A DNA stretch of 14,479 nucleotides from Bacteroidales bacterium UBA5206 (GCA_002412705.1 DHVO01000017.1:1-14479), one strand, 5' to 3'; positions 1 through 7,383 are shown, counted from the first letter of the stretch. Program-made: numbers and translations. The notes: generated from the sequence alone by a model not told the origin.

Positions 1-42
1 CCTCTTATTCCTCAAATTCTTCATCTTCCTCAAATCCATCAT
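1..42 (-). CDS. Possible start of the next antiporter gene (mrpB expected), partial
   Basis: Fourteen nucleotides after the mrpA stop an ATG-ATG pair (42-37 on the minus strand) opens a frame that stays open to the window edge and reads MMDLRKMKNLRNKR. A purine-rich GGGAG lies just before it. In Mrp operons a B-type subunit normally follows A, so that is the expected identity, but the 14 visible residues are only basic and show no membrane segment. The stretch also contains a 10-nt direct repeat (TTCCTCAAAT at 8-17 and 26-35), so it could be low-complexity non-coding sequence. Confidence 0.3.
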   Translation of the reverse strand, partial: MMDLRKMKNLRNKR

Positions 43-56
43 CTCCCTCTCTCCCG

Positions 57-2375
57 CTAACTCCCGATTCTTCTCACATCCCTAACCTTAAGCAATGAGT
101 AAACGCCAAGGGCAGCAATGCCAAGAACGGTGATTTCACCAAGAGTATCGAGCCCCCTAAAATCAACAAGGATAACATTAACAATGTTCTTCCCCTTTGC
201 TGCAACGTAGCTGTTCTGCGCAAAGTAATCCTTAAGCGCTGTGCTGGTTTCGCCCTGATGAAGCCATAGCAGCACAAAGGCCATTACAGCGCCAAACAAG
301 ATGGCGGGAACCATTAATCGGAGCCTAACGCGTAAAGGAACATCAACAAACTTGGGTAGTTTGAAAAGGATTAGCACAAAAAGCACCACAGTTAGCGTCT
401 CAATCAGGAACTGGGTCATGGCCACATCGGGTGCACCAAAAAAGAGGAAAAGCATAGCCGTTCCATAGCCTATTACCCCAAGCGATACAATAACGGTAAG
501 CCTAGACTGCGACGATATGCTTAGTACCAGAGCAACAAGCATTGCCACAACAACAAGCACCTCGTACCAACGGTATCCAAAATCGGAAGAGAATAGGTTT
601 GCCCAAGGGATGCTACCAGAGCCAAACGCTGCAACCAGAGCAATTGTACCCACAAGGAAGGTAGATATAATTACCATGTAGTTGCGAAGCAAACCCGATT
701 GGAAAAAGCGTGTTTGTCCCTTTGCCACCTTTAGCAGCGAGGGAATAAACTGTAGGTATGCGCTCTCGGGACCAGTAAGATTAGATAGGTTAAGCCTTAC
801 AGCCACAGCCCTAACCCTGCTGCGAATAATGTAAACACCATATCCGGCAGCTAGCGTTAGCAGGCTTAACCCAAAAATTAGCGTAAAGCCATGCCAAAGG
901 GTTAGCTTTAGCACGCTATCAACGTTATGCACAACATTTGACGTATGATGCAGCAACGGCTGGGCAACCTGCTCAACCAGTACACCCCCAATCAACCCAA
1001 AACCCGAAGCAGCCAGGGGTCCAAGGAGCATCCCCAAAGGAGCCTCGTGCGGATGCTTGGGAAGCTTGGCCTCATCGCCAAAAAATATTTTATAGCCAAT
1101 CTCAATGGATAGCGCAGCAAAAATAGCCCCTGCCACAAAAACTGCCGCTAAGGTTAGGTAGCTCCATCCGGGAGAATCGGCAGCTGCGCCGTACAGAATC
1201 TCCTTGGCCACAAAGCCAAAAAAGGGCAGCACCCCAGCCATAGACATGGCGGCTAGCGCTGCGGCGACAAAGGTAAAGGGCATCGCTTTGCGAAGTCCAC
1301 TTAGCTGGTTAACATCGCGGGTACCGGCCTCATGGTCAATGTTACCCACAACCATAAACAGCGTTCCCTTATACAGCGCATGAGCCAGCACAAAAACCAT
1401 GGCTGCCTGCACCGCCAATACGGTTCCAATACCCAGCAGCATTACCATAATACCCAGTGCGCTGATGGTTGTATAGGCCAAAATCTTCTTCAAATCGGTG
1501 CTAAATAGCGCCATAACCGCACCGTAAACCATGGTAAAACCACCAACGGCGGGCAGTAGGGTTGTCCAAAGTGGTAACTCCGAGAATATTGGCGATATGC
1601 GCGCCAAAAGGAACACCCCAGCCTTTACCATTGTTGTTGAGTGCAGGTAGGCACTAACAGGTGCTGGTGCCTCCATGGCGTTGGGCAGCCAGAAGTGAAA
1701 TGGGAACTGTGCCGATTTGGTAAATGCCCCCATCAACAGCAGCACCAGTATAATATTGATATTAGGACTATTAAGCACCAGTTGTGGATTGGCCAGCAGC
1801 TCATCTATGCGAAGGGTACCCGCATCGGCACCAAGCAGCACTATTCCGGCCAGCATAAATAGCCCACCCAGCACAGTAACCAGCATGGCTTGCAGGGCTG
1901 AGTCGCGCGACTTTTCCCGCTCGTGGTAGTAACCAATCAGCATGTACGAGCTTAGGCTGGTTAGCTCCCAAAACACAAACAGCAGCAGCAGCGAGCCCGA
2001 GAGCACCAGCCCCACCATGGAACCCATAAACAGCGATAGGAATACAAAAAAACGAGGTTTATTGGTATCGTGCGAGAGGTAAGCATTGGCGTAGATGTGT
2101 ATAAGCACGCCAAAGCCTGTTATCAGCATAAGGAAGAAAATGCTTAGCCCATCAATCCTAAAAACCAGGTCGAGCCCAAGGGATTGTATCCAAGGAATGG
2201 TTTCCTGAAAAGTGGCGCCATCAACAACGTGCCACATCTTAACGGATGCCCACGCAAACAAAAAGAATGGGATTGCAGCAAGCAACACACCACCCCTATT
2301 CCTACTTAACCTATGAACTAATGGGGAAAGCAATGCCCCCGAAAAACTAATGAGAACTAGTAGTAAGATATCCAT
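57..2375 (-). CDS. mrpA: Mrp-type Na+(cation)/H+ antiporter subunit A
   Basis: A 772-residue polytopic membrane protein of the NuoL/MrpA family, the largest subunit of the multisubunit Mrp cation/proton antiporter in the inner membrane. The antiporter core occupies about residues 1-480. It carries the expected membrane charges: Glu137 in the VFWELTS helix, Lys220 in GAFTKSAQFPFHFW, and His245 and Lys251 in the following helix. After a linker, residues about 601-676 form an MbhD/DUF4040-like domain (GAPDVAMTQFLIET, with Asp650 and Glu659), and about 677-772 an MbhE-like end (LGEITVLG, Glu747). This core-plus-D/E layout and length fit MrpA better than NuoL or MrpD, although automated pipelines may name it hydrogenase subunit E. 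The remaining mrp genes should lie beyond position 1. The start is the first ATG, with an A-rich leader. Confidence 0.9.
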   Translation of the reverse strand: MDILLLVLISFSGALLSPLVHRLSRNRGGVLLAAIPFFLFAWASVKMWHVVDGATFQETIPWIQSLGLDLVFRIDGLSIFFLMLITGFGVLIHIYANAYLSHDTNKPRFFVFLSLFMGSMVGLVLSGSLLLLFVFWELTSLSSYMLIGYYHEREKSRDSALQAMLVTVLGGLFMLAGIVLLGADAGTLRIDELLANPQLVLNSPNINIILVLLLMGAFTKSAQFPFHFWLPNAMEAPAPVSAYLHSTTMVKAGVFLLARISPIFSELPLWTTLLPAVGGFTMVYGAVMALFSTDLKKILAYTTISALGIMVMLLGIGTVLAVQAAMVFVLAHALYKGTLFMVVGNIDHEAGTRDVNQLSGLRKAMPFTFVAAALAAMSMAGVLPFFGFVAKEILYGAAADSPGWSYLTLAAVFVAGAIFAALSIEIGYKIFFGDEAKLPKHPHEAPLGMLLGPLAASGFGLIGGVLVEQVAQPLLHHTSNVVHNVDSVLKLTLWHGFTLIFGLSLLTLAAGYGVYIIRSRVRAVAVRLNLSNLTGPESAYLQFIPSLLKVAKGQTRFFQSGLLRNYMVIISTFLVGTIALVAAFGSGSIPWANLFSSDFGYRWYEVLVVVAMLVALVLSISSQSRLTVIVSLGVIGYGTAMLFLFFGAPDVAMTQFLIETLTVVLFVLILFKLPKFVDVPLRVRLRLMVPAILFGAVMAFVLLWLHQGETSTALKDYFAQNSYVAAKGKNIVNVILVDFRGLDTLGEITVLGIAALGVYSLLKVRDVRRIGS

Positions 2376-2715
2376 TTTTTTGTATGATGCTTACAAAATA
2401 TCAGTGTTGTACTACAAAACGCATTTAGGCTATTATTGTTTTACAACGGCATAGCCACTAATACTTTTTAACCTTTCCGAACAAAAATATAAACCAATTA
2501 CCAGAAAAGCATCACAATAACTCAAAGTTATAAATTTACGATAGCAAACAACAGAAAAAGAATAGGCTATAATTACTGATTGTAAGCCATTTGCAAAAAC
2601 AGGCAACCAACCTTTGATTATGTTCGATTTACCTCCAATAAAAACAACATATAAAGACCCATTTGTCTTTTTATGAAAGAAGATTTGTATATTAGCCGAG
2701 CAAAAACACAATGCT
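2376..2715. other. Divergent intergenic region, mrpA / Rrf2
   Basis: 340 bp between two genes that point away from each other. Next to mrpA lie three short palindromes built on TTGT/ACAA: TTTGTA-N7-TACAAA at 2379-2397, TTGT-ACT-ACAA at 2407-2417 and TTGT-TTT-ACAA at 2436-2446. They could be operators or chance in AT-rich DNA. The middle part, about 2450-2655, shows nothing I can name. A candidate promoter for the Rrf2 gene sits at the right end. Confidence 0.5.
2662..2695 (+). promoter_or_regulatory. Candidate promoter of the Rrf2-PepSY operon
   Basis: TTTG at 2662-2665 and TATATTAG at 2688-2695 resemble the Bacteroidota -33 and -7 elements. The -7 matches 7 of 8 TAnnTTTG positions. The 22-nt gap is a little longer than usual. 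Transcription would start about 10-15 nt before the ATG at 2716. Confidence 0.35.
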
Positions 2716-3150
2716 ATGCTAACAAAAAGCACACAATACGCCATTAGAGCGCTGGTTTATATTCAGCTCCAAAACGATGAGCAAAAACGCCCTGGACTAG
2801 CCGAAATAGCCACAGAAATTGAAGCCCCCGAAGCCTACACAGCCAAGATTATGCAGATATTAACCAAGCATAAGCTGCTAAGCTCCGTAAAGGGGCGCGG
2901 CGGCGGATTCTTTTTCTCGGGAAAAGAGCCTGGGCTATCGCTTTACAAGGTGGTGGAGGTTATGGAGGGCGACTCGTGCTTTACCAGCTGCGCGTTTGGG
3001 CTTAGCACCTGTAGCAATGGGAAACCCTGTCCGTTACACGATAAGTACGGCCCAATAAAGGAGGCCTTTCTAAAATTGGCCCAAGAGGAGACCATTCAAT
3101 CGTTAGCCCGAAAAATTGAGGAGGGCAACGCGGTTATAAACCTTCTGTAA
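2716..3150 (+). CDS. Rrf2-family iron-sulfur transcriptional regulator
   Basis: 144 residues, the usual length for Rrf2 proteins. The N-terminal winged helix-turn-helix is typical (MLTKSTQYAIRALVYI, then AYTAKIMQILTKHKLLSSVKGRGGGF, with the wing glycines at 60-64). The cluster-binding part has Cys92-x6-Cys99-x5-Cys105-x2-His108 plus an extra Cys88, in the CxFGLSxC...PCPLH form seen in NsrR/IscR-like members. This supports binding of an Fe-S cluster and sensing of NO, oxygen, iron or redox state; which of these cannot be read from sequence. An earlier ATG at 2711 runs into a stop at once, so 2716 is the start. The PepSY-TM-like gene follows after 18 bp and is the most likely co-transcribed target. 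Confidence 0.9.
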   Translation: MLTKSTQYAIRALVYIQLQNDEQKRPGLAEIATEIEAPEAYTAKIMQILTKHKLLSSVKGRGGGFFFSGKEPGLSLYKVVEVMEGDSCFTSCAFGLSTCSNGKPCPLHDKYGPIKEAFLKLAQEETIQSLARKIEEGNAVINLL

Positions 3151-3168
3151 CATCCAACCCGTAAATTC

Positions 3169-4704
3169 ATGAAGCAAAAAGGAAGCATATACAAAACGCT
3201 ACACAAGTGGCCTGGGCTAATTATTGGCATCCTACTCCTGTTCTTTGGTACAACGGGAATAGTAATGAACCACAGGCAATTTTTTTCTCCTATTGATATT
3301 AGTCGTACAGCCCTCCCGTCGCAATACCACTATAGCAACTGGAACCTAGCCGCCCTAAAGGGCAACGTAAACCTATCGCCCGATAGCATTTTGGTGTACG
3401 GCAATGTGGGCATTTGGCTAACCGATTCCACCTTTACCCACTACACCCCGCTAAACAACGGCTTCCCCAAAGGAAGCGATAACCGCAAGATTTTTGATGT
3501 GGGGCTATCGCCCAATGGGCACCTATACGCAGCCACGCTATACGGCCTTTACGCCTTTAATCCATCGGCAAAAAGATGGGTTAAGTTTGATATCGATACA
3601 GATACAGAGCGCTTTGTTGGCATCGATTTTATTGGCGATACGCTGATAGCCATAAACCGCTCGCACGCATACTACGGCAAATCGGAAGGCGTAAACACCC
3701 AATTCACGCGGGTTGAGATTAAGCAGCCCGAGGGGTACACACAGGAGGTTGGGCTATTTGAAACCATGTGGCAAATACACTCTGGCGAGATATTTGGCTT
3801 ACCCGGTAAGCTCTTTGTCGATTTGCTTGGGATAATAACCATAGCGCTTTCCGTAACGGGCATACTCTACTTCTTTTTCCCGGGAATAATTAGAAGGCGC
3901 AAGCAGAAGCAGAAAGCCATTACGGGGCTGGTAAAAACCAACCGATGGTCGTTAAAGTGGCATAACAAGATTGGTGCATGGCTCTTTGTACTGCTAATAG
4001 TGGTTTACCTAACGGGGATATTCCTACGCCCGCCATTCCTAATTACCATTGCCAACGCACGGGTTAAGCCGCTTAAGTTTACCCACCTGCACCAAGCAAA
4101 CCCTTGGTACGATAGGCTTCGCGATATACTAGTTGATAGCGACCGAGGCTCAATCCTACTAGCCACATCCGAGGGGATATTTGAGCTACAGAACCTGCAC
4201 AGCGTTCCTAAGCCCTTTGCCATTCAGCCTCCCGTTAGCGTAATGGGGATAACCGTTTTTGAGAAGTTTGGCGGCGGAGCCTACATTGTGGGCTCATTTA
4301 GCGGGATATTCCTATGGCACCCATCGCACCCAGAAATAGTGAACTACGCAACGGGCATGCCCTACCAACCCATTAGCGGAGGCCGCCCCGTTGGCGACCA
4401 AACCGTTACCGGACTAATAAAAGCACCCAATGGCAAGCATTTTATGGTTGATTACGCAATGGGAACCAAGCCCCTATGGCACAACCAGCCATTCCCATCG
4501 ATGCCCCAAAACGTGATTACCGATGCCAAGATGTCGCTATGGAACCTATCGCTTGAGATACACACAGGCCGCATATTCCAAGGTATTATGGGGTTATTCT
4601 ACATCCTGATTGTGCCGCTAAGCGGATTAATCGCCGCCATGGTGGTAATTAGCGGATACCTGCTCTGGTGGAAGCGGTTTAGGAAGAAAAGCGGGAAGGG
4701 TTAA
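3169..4704 (+). CDS. PepSY-TM-like membrane protein with two large periplasmic segments
   Basis: 511 residues with four predicted membrane segments at about 13-34, 214-238, 267-287 and 472-500. The first helix block (TLHKWPGLIIG to GIVMNHR, with His12 and His35) and the IHSGEIFG-helix-TG block at 203-238 are characteristic of PepSY-associated TM proteins. The same order recurs in the second half: WHNKIGAWLF to YLTGIF, then IHTGRIFQ (His465) and a helix ending in WWKRF. Each half encloses roughly 165-180 periplasmic residues containing strands of the form ATLYGLYAF and ATSEGIFEL, which look like beta-propeller blades rather than a classic PepSY domain. The conserved membrane-edge histidines (12, 35, 204, 265, 465) could bind heme, as known for FoxB-type ferric-siderophore reductases of this superfamily; that role is inference. 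It lies 18 bp behind an Rrf2 regulator. Confidence 0.75.
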   Translation: MKQKGSIYKTLHKWPGLIIGILLLFFGTTGIVMNHRQFFSPIDISRTALPSQYHYSNWNLAALKGNVNLSPDSILVYGNVGIWLTDSTFTHYTPLNNGFPKGSDNRKIFDVGLSPNGHLYAATLYGLYAFNPSAKRWVKFDIDTDTERFVGIDFIGDTLIAINRSHAYYGKSEGVNTQFTRVEIKQPEGYTQEVGLFETMWQIHSGEIFGLPGKLFVDLLGIITIALSVTGILYFFFPGIIRRRKQKQKAITGLVKTNRWSLKWHNKIGAWLFVLLIVVYLTGIFLRPPFLITIANARVKPLKFTHLHQANPWYDRLRDILVDSDRGSILLATSEGIFELQNLHSVPKPFAIQPPVSVMGITVFEKFGGGAYIVGSFSGIFLWHPSHPEIVNYATGMPYQPISGGRPVGDQTVTGLIKAPNGKHFMVDYAMGTKPLWHNQPFPSMPQNVITDAKMSLWNLSLEIHTGRIFQGIMGLFYILIVPLSGLIAAMVVISGYLLWWKRFRKKSGKG

Positions 4705-4727
4705 AGGTTAAAGGTTAAAAGTTAAAG
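4699..4727. repeat. Heptanucleotide tandem repeat (GGTTAAA)
   Basis: About four units of GGTTAAA, with an extra A in the third and a degenerate fourth. The run begins inside the last codons of the PepSY-TM-like gene, so its stop codon TAA (4702-4704) is part of the first unit. Confidence 0.8.
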
Positions 4728-4752
4728 GATTAAGAGTTGGGGGCCGTTTCTC

Positions 4753-4934
4753 TCACAGAGATGTCGCACCTACGGTGCTAAAATGCATTTAGATTGCTTC
4801 GGTCTACAAAGATACCGCACCTCTGGTGCTACAAATGCATCGGTTTAAATAAACAAAAGCCCCAGCGGGGCGGAATCTCTATAGTAGTATAGGGTGAAGT
4901 GATTTCGAGCCCTGTAGGGGCGACATCTTTGTAA
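4753..4934. repeat. Cluster of four REP-like 26-nt hairpin units (two forward, two inverted)
   Basis: The same 26-nt unit occurs at 4753-4778 and 4804-4829 on the plus strand and at 4859-4884 and 4909-4934 on the minus strand. Each copy starts with a form of CTACAAAGATGTC and ends in a small hairpin with a 5-bp stem and 3-nt loop: GCACC-tac-GGTGC, GCACC-tct-GGTGC, GCCCC-agc-GGGGC and GCCCT-gta-GGGGC. The stems differ but stay paired, apart from one mismatch in the last copy. The two forward copies also share the following GGTGCTA...AAATGCAT. The head-to-head arrangement resembles bacterial REP/BIME elements that are moved by REP-associated tyrosine transposases. Such an enzyme is not in this window. 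Confidence 0.7.
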
Positions 4935-4956
4935 CAAACTTGCCAAATGCGCCCAA

Positions 4957-4981
4957 ACACTATACACTATACACTATACAC
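4957..4981. repeat. Heptanucleotide tandem repeat (ACACTAT)
   Basis: Three perfect ACACTAT units followed by a partial fourth. It lies between the REP-like cluster and the end of the GNAT gene. Its period of seven matches the repeat on the other side of the cluster, but the unit sequence is different. Confidence 0.85.
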
Positions 4982-4997
4982 CAAAAACTAAATACAC

Positions 4998-5420
4998 TCA
5001 CTCCGTAAACCCCTTACGCCGCATTCCCTCTGCATTTTGAAAAAGAGCCATCCCTGTGGTCATCTTGCTAAAGCCCAGCTTGCGGTAGAAATCCTCCTTC
5101 CCGGGCGAAGCGTAAAGCAGCACATTACAGGAAGGCAAGCGCTCCAAAATCTTCTCAACAATCAGCTTGCCTATCCCCTTACCCTGATAACTTGGCACAA
5201 CGGCCACATCGTAAATGGCGGCTTGGTATGCCCCATCGGATATGGCGCGGCCAAATCCTACCAAACATTCGCCATCCCAAACAAAAACTACGGTGTGGCT
5301 ATTCTCAAAGGCCTTTTGATGGGTATCGGCACTGTAATGAGCCATGCCAACCTGCGCCAGCACTGCCGATACCTGTTGCCAATCAATATCCTGTGTTGTA
5401 TATCGTACCTGAAAGGGCAT
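4998..5420 (-). CDS. GNAT-family N-acetyltransferase
   Basis: 140 residues, one complete GNAT domain. The acetyl-CoA loop (motif A) is IYDVAVVPSYQGKGIGKLI with Gln79-x-x-Gly82-x-Gly84. Motif B (LLYASPGKEDFYRKLGF, Tyr112) follows in the usual place. The family transfers acetyl groups from acetyl-CoA to amines; the acceptor here cannot be predicted. It is cytosolic, with no signal or membrane segment. The gene starts 18 bp after the DUF819 gene stop and should be co-transcribed with it from the promoter at 6609-6616. No intrinsic terminator is visible after it; the repeat region begins there instead. Confidence 0.9.
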   Translation of the reverse strand: MPFQVRYTTQDIDWQQVSAVLAQVGMAHYSADTHQKAFENSHTVVFVWDGECLVGFGRAISDGAYQAAIYDVAVVPSYQGKGIGKLIVEKILERLPSCNVLLYASPGKEDFYRKLGFSKMTTGMALFQNAEGMRRKGFTE

Positions 5421-5438
5421 AGCAATGGAATTACAACT

Positions 5439-6587
5439 CTACATAAAATTCTTAAGCACCTCGGCAATAAAGTAGCCAAGGTAGTTACCTACGGCATAAC
5501 CAATTATACCAACAGTTAATCCCGATACTATTACCTGCTTATTCCCTATGGCACCAGCAATAACGGGCACAAAGGGTGGCGAGCAGATTAAGGATACGGA
5601 GGTAATCATCACCGTATCGGAATCCACACCTGTAAGCTTTGCCAGCAGCACATGAAGAATCAACGAGAGGAATACAGCAAAGGTTATGTAGCCAAACAGC
5701 CCTGGGGTGATACCCGCAAAGTTGCTAATATCGGCCATGGAGGCCACCACAATGCTGAATACCAGAATTAGGTACATGCCAGCCTCAAAGGTGTGCTCTA
5801 TGCGGTTAACCGCAGGAACAAACGATGCGGCAATCCCCAACGTGGTTATGGTTAGTATCACCACAACCATCTGCTGGCTTTTGGGTACTAAAAGGCTTAA
5901 GCCACCACCTATTCCAAATATTAGCACAGCCAGCCCAAGCGCAGCAAAAAGGGGCTTTAGCTTAGCCCAGCGCAAAACGCCAGTAAATGGGTCGGAGCCG
6001 TTAGTATCGCCAACAATCTCGGCGTAAGGTTGCGTAGGGAATGGCTTTAGGAACCAGTGAAAAACGCGTTTCCCCAAGGTTATAAGGAACACTATGTAAA
6101 CCGATGATATAATAAGGTCGTAGGTATGGGTTAGGATATAAGTATCGGCATCAACATTAAGCATCATCTTAAGCGAGGCCAGATTGGGCGTACCACCAGT
6201 GTAAACGCCAATAAGCATACCTGCTACCTTCCAAAGCTCGGGCATGCCCTTTCCCTTAAACAGGAAAAAGCCCAGCACCACAACCAGCACCACCGAGAAT
6301 ATGCCAATAAACAGAGATATAAAGGTTACCCTAGCCACCTTCCCCCACTGCTTAAAGTTTGATGAGAACAGCAGCAGCGGAATAGCCAAAGGAATGGTTA
6401 TGGTTGTCATCAAATCCTGAACTTTTACGCTACCCTCTGGTAGAATGCCTATGTTTCCCAGAATCAACCCAAAAAAGTAGGCAACAAAAACGGCACCCAG
6501 CTTATTTACAAATGGGTATTTATGCGCGAGATGAAGAATAAGCATCGGGGCAAAAACATAGAAAATGGCTAGAATTACTAGGCTCAT
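5439..6587 (-). CDS. DUF819 family membrane protein (YjcL-like), putative transporter
   Basis: 382 residues, almost entirely hydrophobic, with about 10-12 membrane segments. Two glycine/proline-rich breaks mark the DUF819 family: GVYTGGTPNLASLK at 127-140 and SVSLICSPPFVPVIAGAIGNK at 330-350. Their placement in the two halves suggests an inverted-repeat transporter fold with broken helices that form a substrate site; this is inferred, and the family has no assured substrate. I chose the ATG at 6587 over a TTG eight codons upstream because that TTG falls inside the -7 promoter element. The GNAT gene follows after 18 bp. Confidence 0.85.
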   Translation of the reverse strand: MSLVILAIFYVFAPMLILHLAHKYPFVNKLGAVFVAYFFGLILGNIGILPEGSVKVQDLMTTITIPLAIPLLLFSSNFKQWGKVARVTFISLFIGIFSVVLVVVLGFFLFKGKGMPELWKVAGMLIGVYTGGTPNLASLKMMLNVDADTYILTHTYDLIISSVYIVFLITLGKRVFHWFLKPFPTQPYAEIVGDTNGSDPFTGVLRWAKLKPLFAALGLAVLIFGIGGGLSLLVPKSQQMVVVILTITTLGIAASFVPAVNRIEHTFEAGMYLILVFSIVVASMADISNFAGITPGLFGYITFAVFLSLILHVLLAKLTGVDSDTVMITSVSLICSPPFVPVIAGAIGNKQVIVSGLTVGIIGYAVGNYLGYFIAEVLKNFM

Positions 6588-6608
6588 AGTTTTACTTTTT
6601 TGTTGATG

Positions 6609-6616
6609 CAAAGATA
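6609..6616 (-). promoter_or_regulatory. Promoter -7 element for the DUF819-GNAT pair
   Basis: TATCTTTG on the minus strand matches TAnnTTTG exactly. It sits in the 39-bp gap between the lipoprotein stop (6627) and the DUF819 ATG (6587), giving a leader of about 15 nt. No clear TTTG is visible near -33, where the preceding coding sequence lies. Confidence 0.5.
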
Positions 6617-6626
6617 AGTAATGCGG

Positions 6627-7334
6627 CTAATTGGTCTCACTCACAGCCATTGAGTTCTCTACAAGGCAACGGTTGTTTAGCGATGTAACATACTCCGCCC
6701 TAAATCCAATAACGCTTTGAACCATTGAATTTGCGGGCATTGTAATACGTAGAACGCCCTTACCATTCTCCTTATCCATGGCGGTAAACACCATTTTATC
6801 ATTCACTTGGCTCGACATTGAGTAGCTAGCCCCCTCAAATCCGTTGGAAAGGCTTGCCGTTATGGTTACAATCTTTTGAGCACCCTTTTTAACGCTGGTT
6901 TTCTTTAGAATAAGCGTTGGCTGTGGCAGCGTATCGCCCCGCTGGTTAAACTCCACCAAACCGGGAAGTAGCACGCCCCATTCATAGGGTGTTTCGCTAT
7001 GCAGCTTCCCATTTTTATAGTACTTGCGAACCTTTCCGTGTATCTTCCCATTGGTACGGGGTGTCTCGGAAAACACCTTTCCGTTAGGATAGTAAAACTT
7101 TACCGTACCATAAATTTTTCCATTCACAAAGGGAGCCTCCAAGCGTAGCTTGCCATCGGTGTAGTACTCCTTGCGCATTCCATGCGCAACCCCATTCACG
7201 TATGGTGTTTCGCGAATTAGCCGCCTATTATTATCGTACTCCCTCTCTATTTTAACATTGGATTTATTGCCACCACAAGATGCAACAAGCACGGCAGCCC
7301 ATAGAACCAAAAGAATATTGCGTAAACGAATCAT
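6627..7334 (-). CDS. Lipoprotein with YwqK/MORN-variant repeats
   Basis: 235 residues. The signal peptide ends in a lipobox VASC, with the lipidated cysteine at position 20; the next residues are Gly-Gly-Asn. Residues about 31-132 hold four 23-residue repeats of the type YYxNGKLxxETPxxNGKxHG, plus a degenerate fifth start, matching the MORN-variant repeats of YwqK-type proteins common in Bacteroidota. Residues about 140-235 form a separate beta-rich domain that I do not recognise. It is probably anchored in the outer membrane or exposed to the periplasm. The repeat family is linked to contact with partner proteins but gives no definite function. A promoter lies just upstream at 7354-7383. Confidence 0.8.
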   Translation of the reverse strand: MIRLRNILLVLWAAVLVASCGGNKSNVKIEREYDNNRRLIRETPYVNGVAHGMRKEYYTDGKLRLEAPFVNGKIYGTVKFYYPNGKVFSETPRTNGKIHGKVRKYYKNGKLHSETPYEWGVLLPGLVEFNQRGDTLPQPTLILKKTSVKKGAQKIVTITASLSNGFEGASYSMSSQVNDKMVFTAMDKENGKGVLRITMPANSMVQSVIGFRAEYVTSLNNRCLVENSMAVSETN

Positions 7335-7353
7335 AATTTAGGGTTTGATTTTA

Positions 7354-7383
7354 CAAACCTTAAAGGTAAAAGGAAAATGCAAA
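7354..7383 (-). promoter_or_regulatory. Candidate promoter of the MORN lipoprotein gene
   Basis: On the minus strand TTTG (7383-7380) is followed after 18 nt by AAGGTTTG (7361-7354), which matches 7 of 8 positions of the Bacteroidota -7 element. The start codon at 7334 lies about 20 nt downstream, so the leader is short. Confidence 0.45.

Noticed and set aside
57..2375. NuoL of respiratory complex I or a membrane-bound hydrogenase subunit
   Set aside because: The fused MbhD/MbhE-like C-terminus and overall length fit MrpA, and no other complex I or hydrogenase gene is visible. Only the hidden downstream genes could fully settle this.
2433..2744. Open frame of 103 codons on the minus strand across the mrpA/Rrf2 spacer
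   Set aside because: It runs antisense over the Rrf2 promoter and first codons, has no family resemblance, and its composition is that of AT-rich intergenic DNA.
4699..4981. CRISPR-like array
   Set aside because: The repeats are 7-nt tandem runs and four mixed-orientation hairpin units without regular spacers, and no cas genes are nearby.
5037..5519. Open frame of 160 codons on the plus strand
   Set aside because: It lies antisense to the GNAT gene and the end of the DUF819 gene, both of which have clear family motifs.
6588..6611. TTG start adding eight residues to the DUF819 protein
   Set aside because: The TTG is part of the exact -7 promoter element, and the ATG at 6587 gives a normal membrane-protein start.
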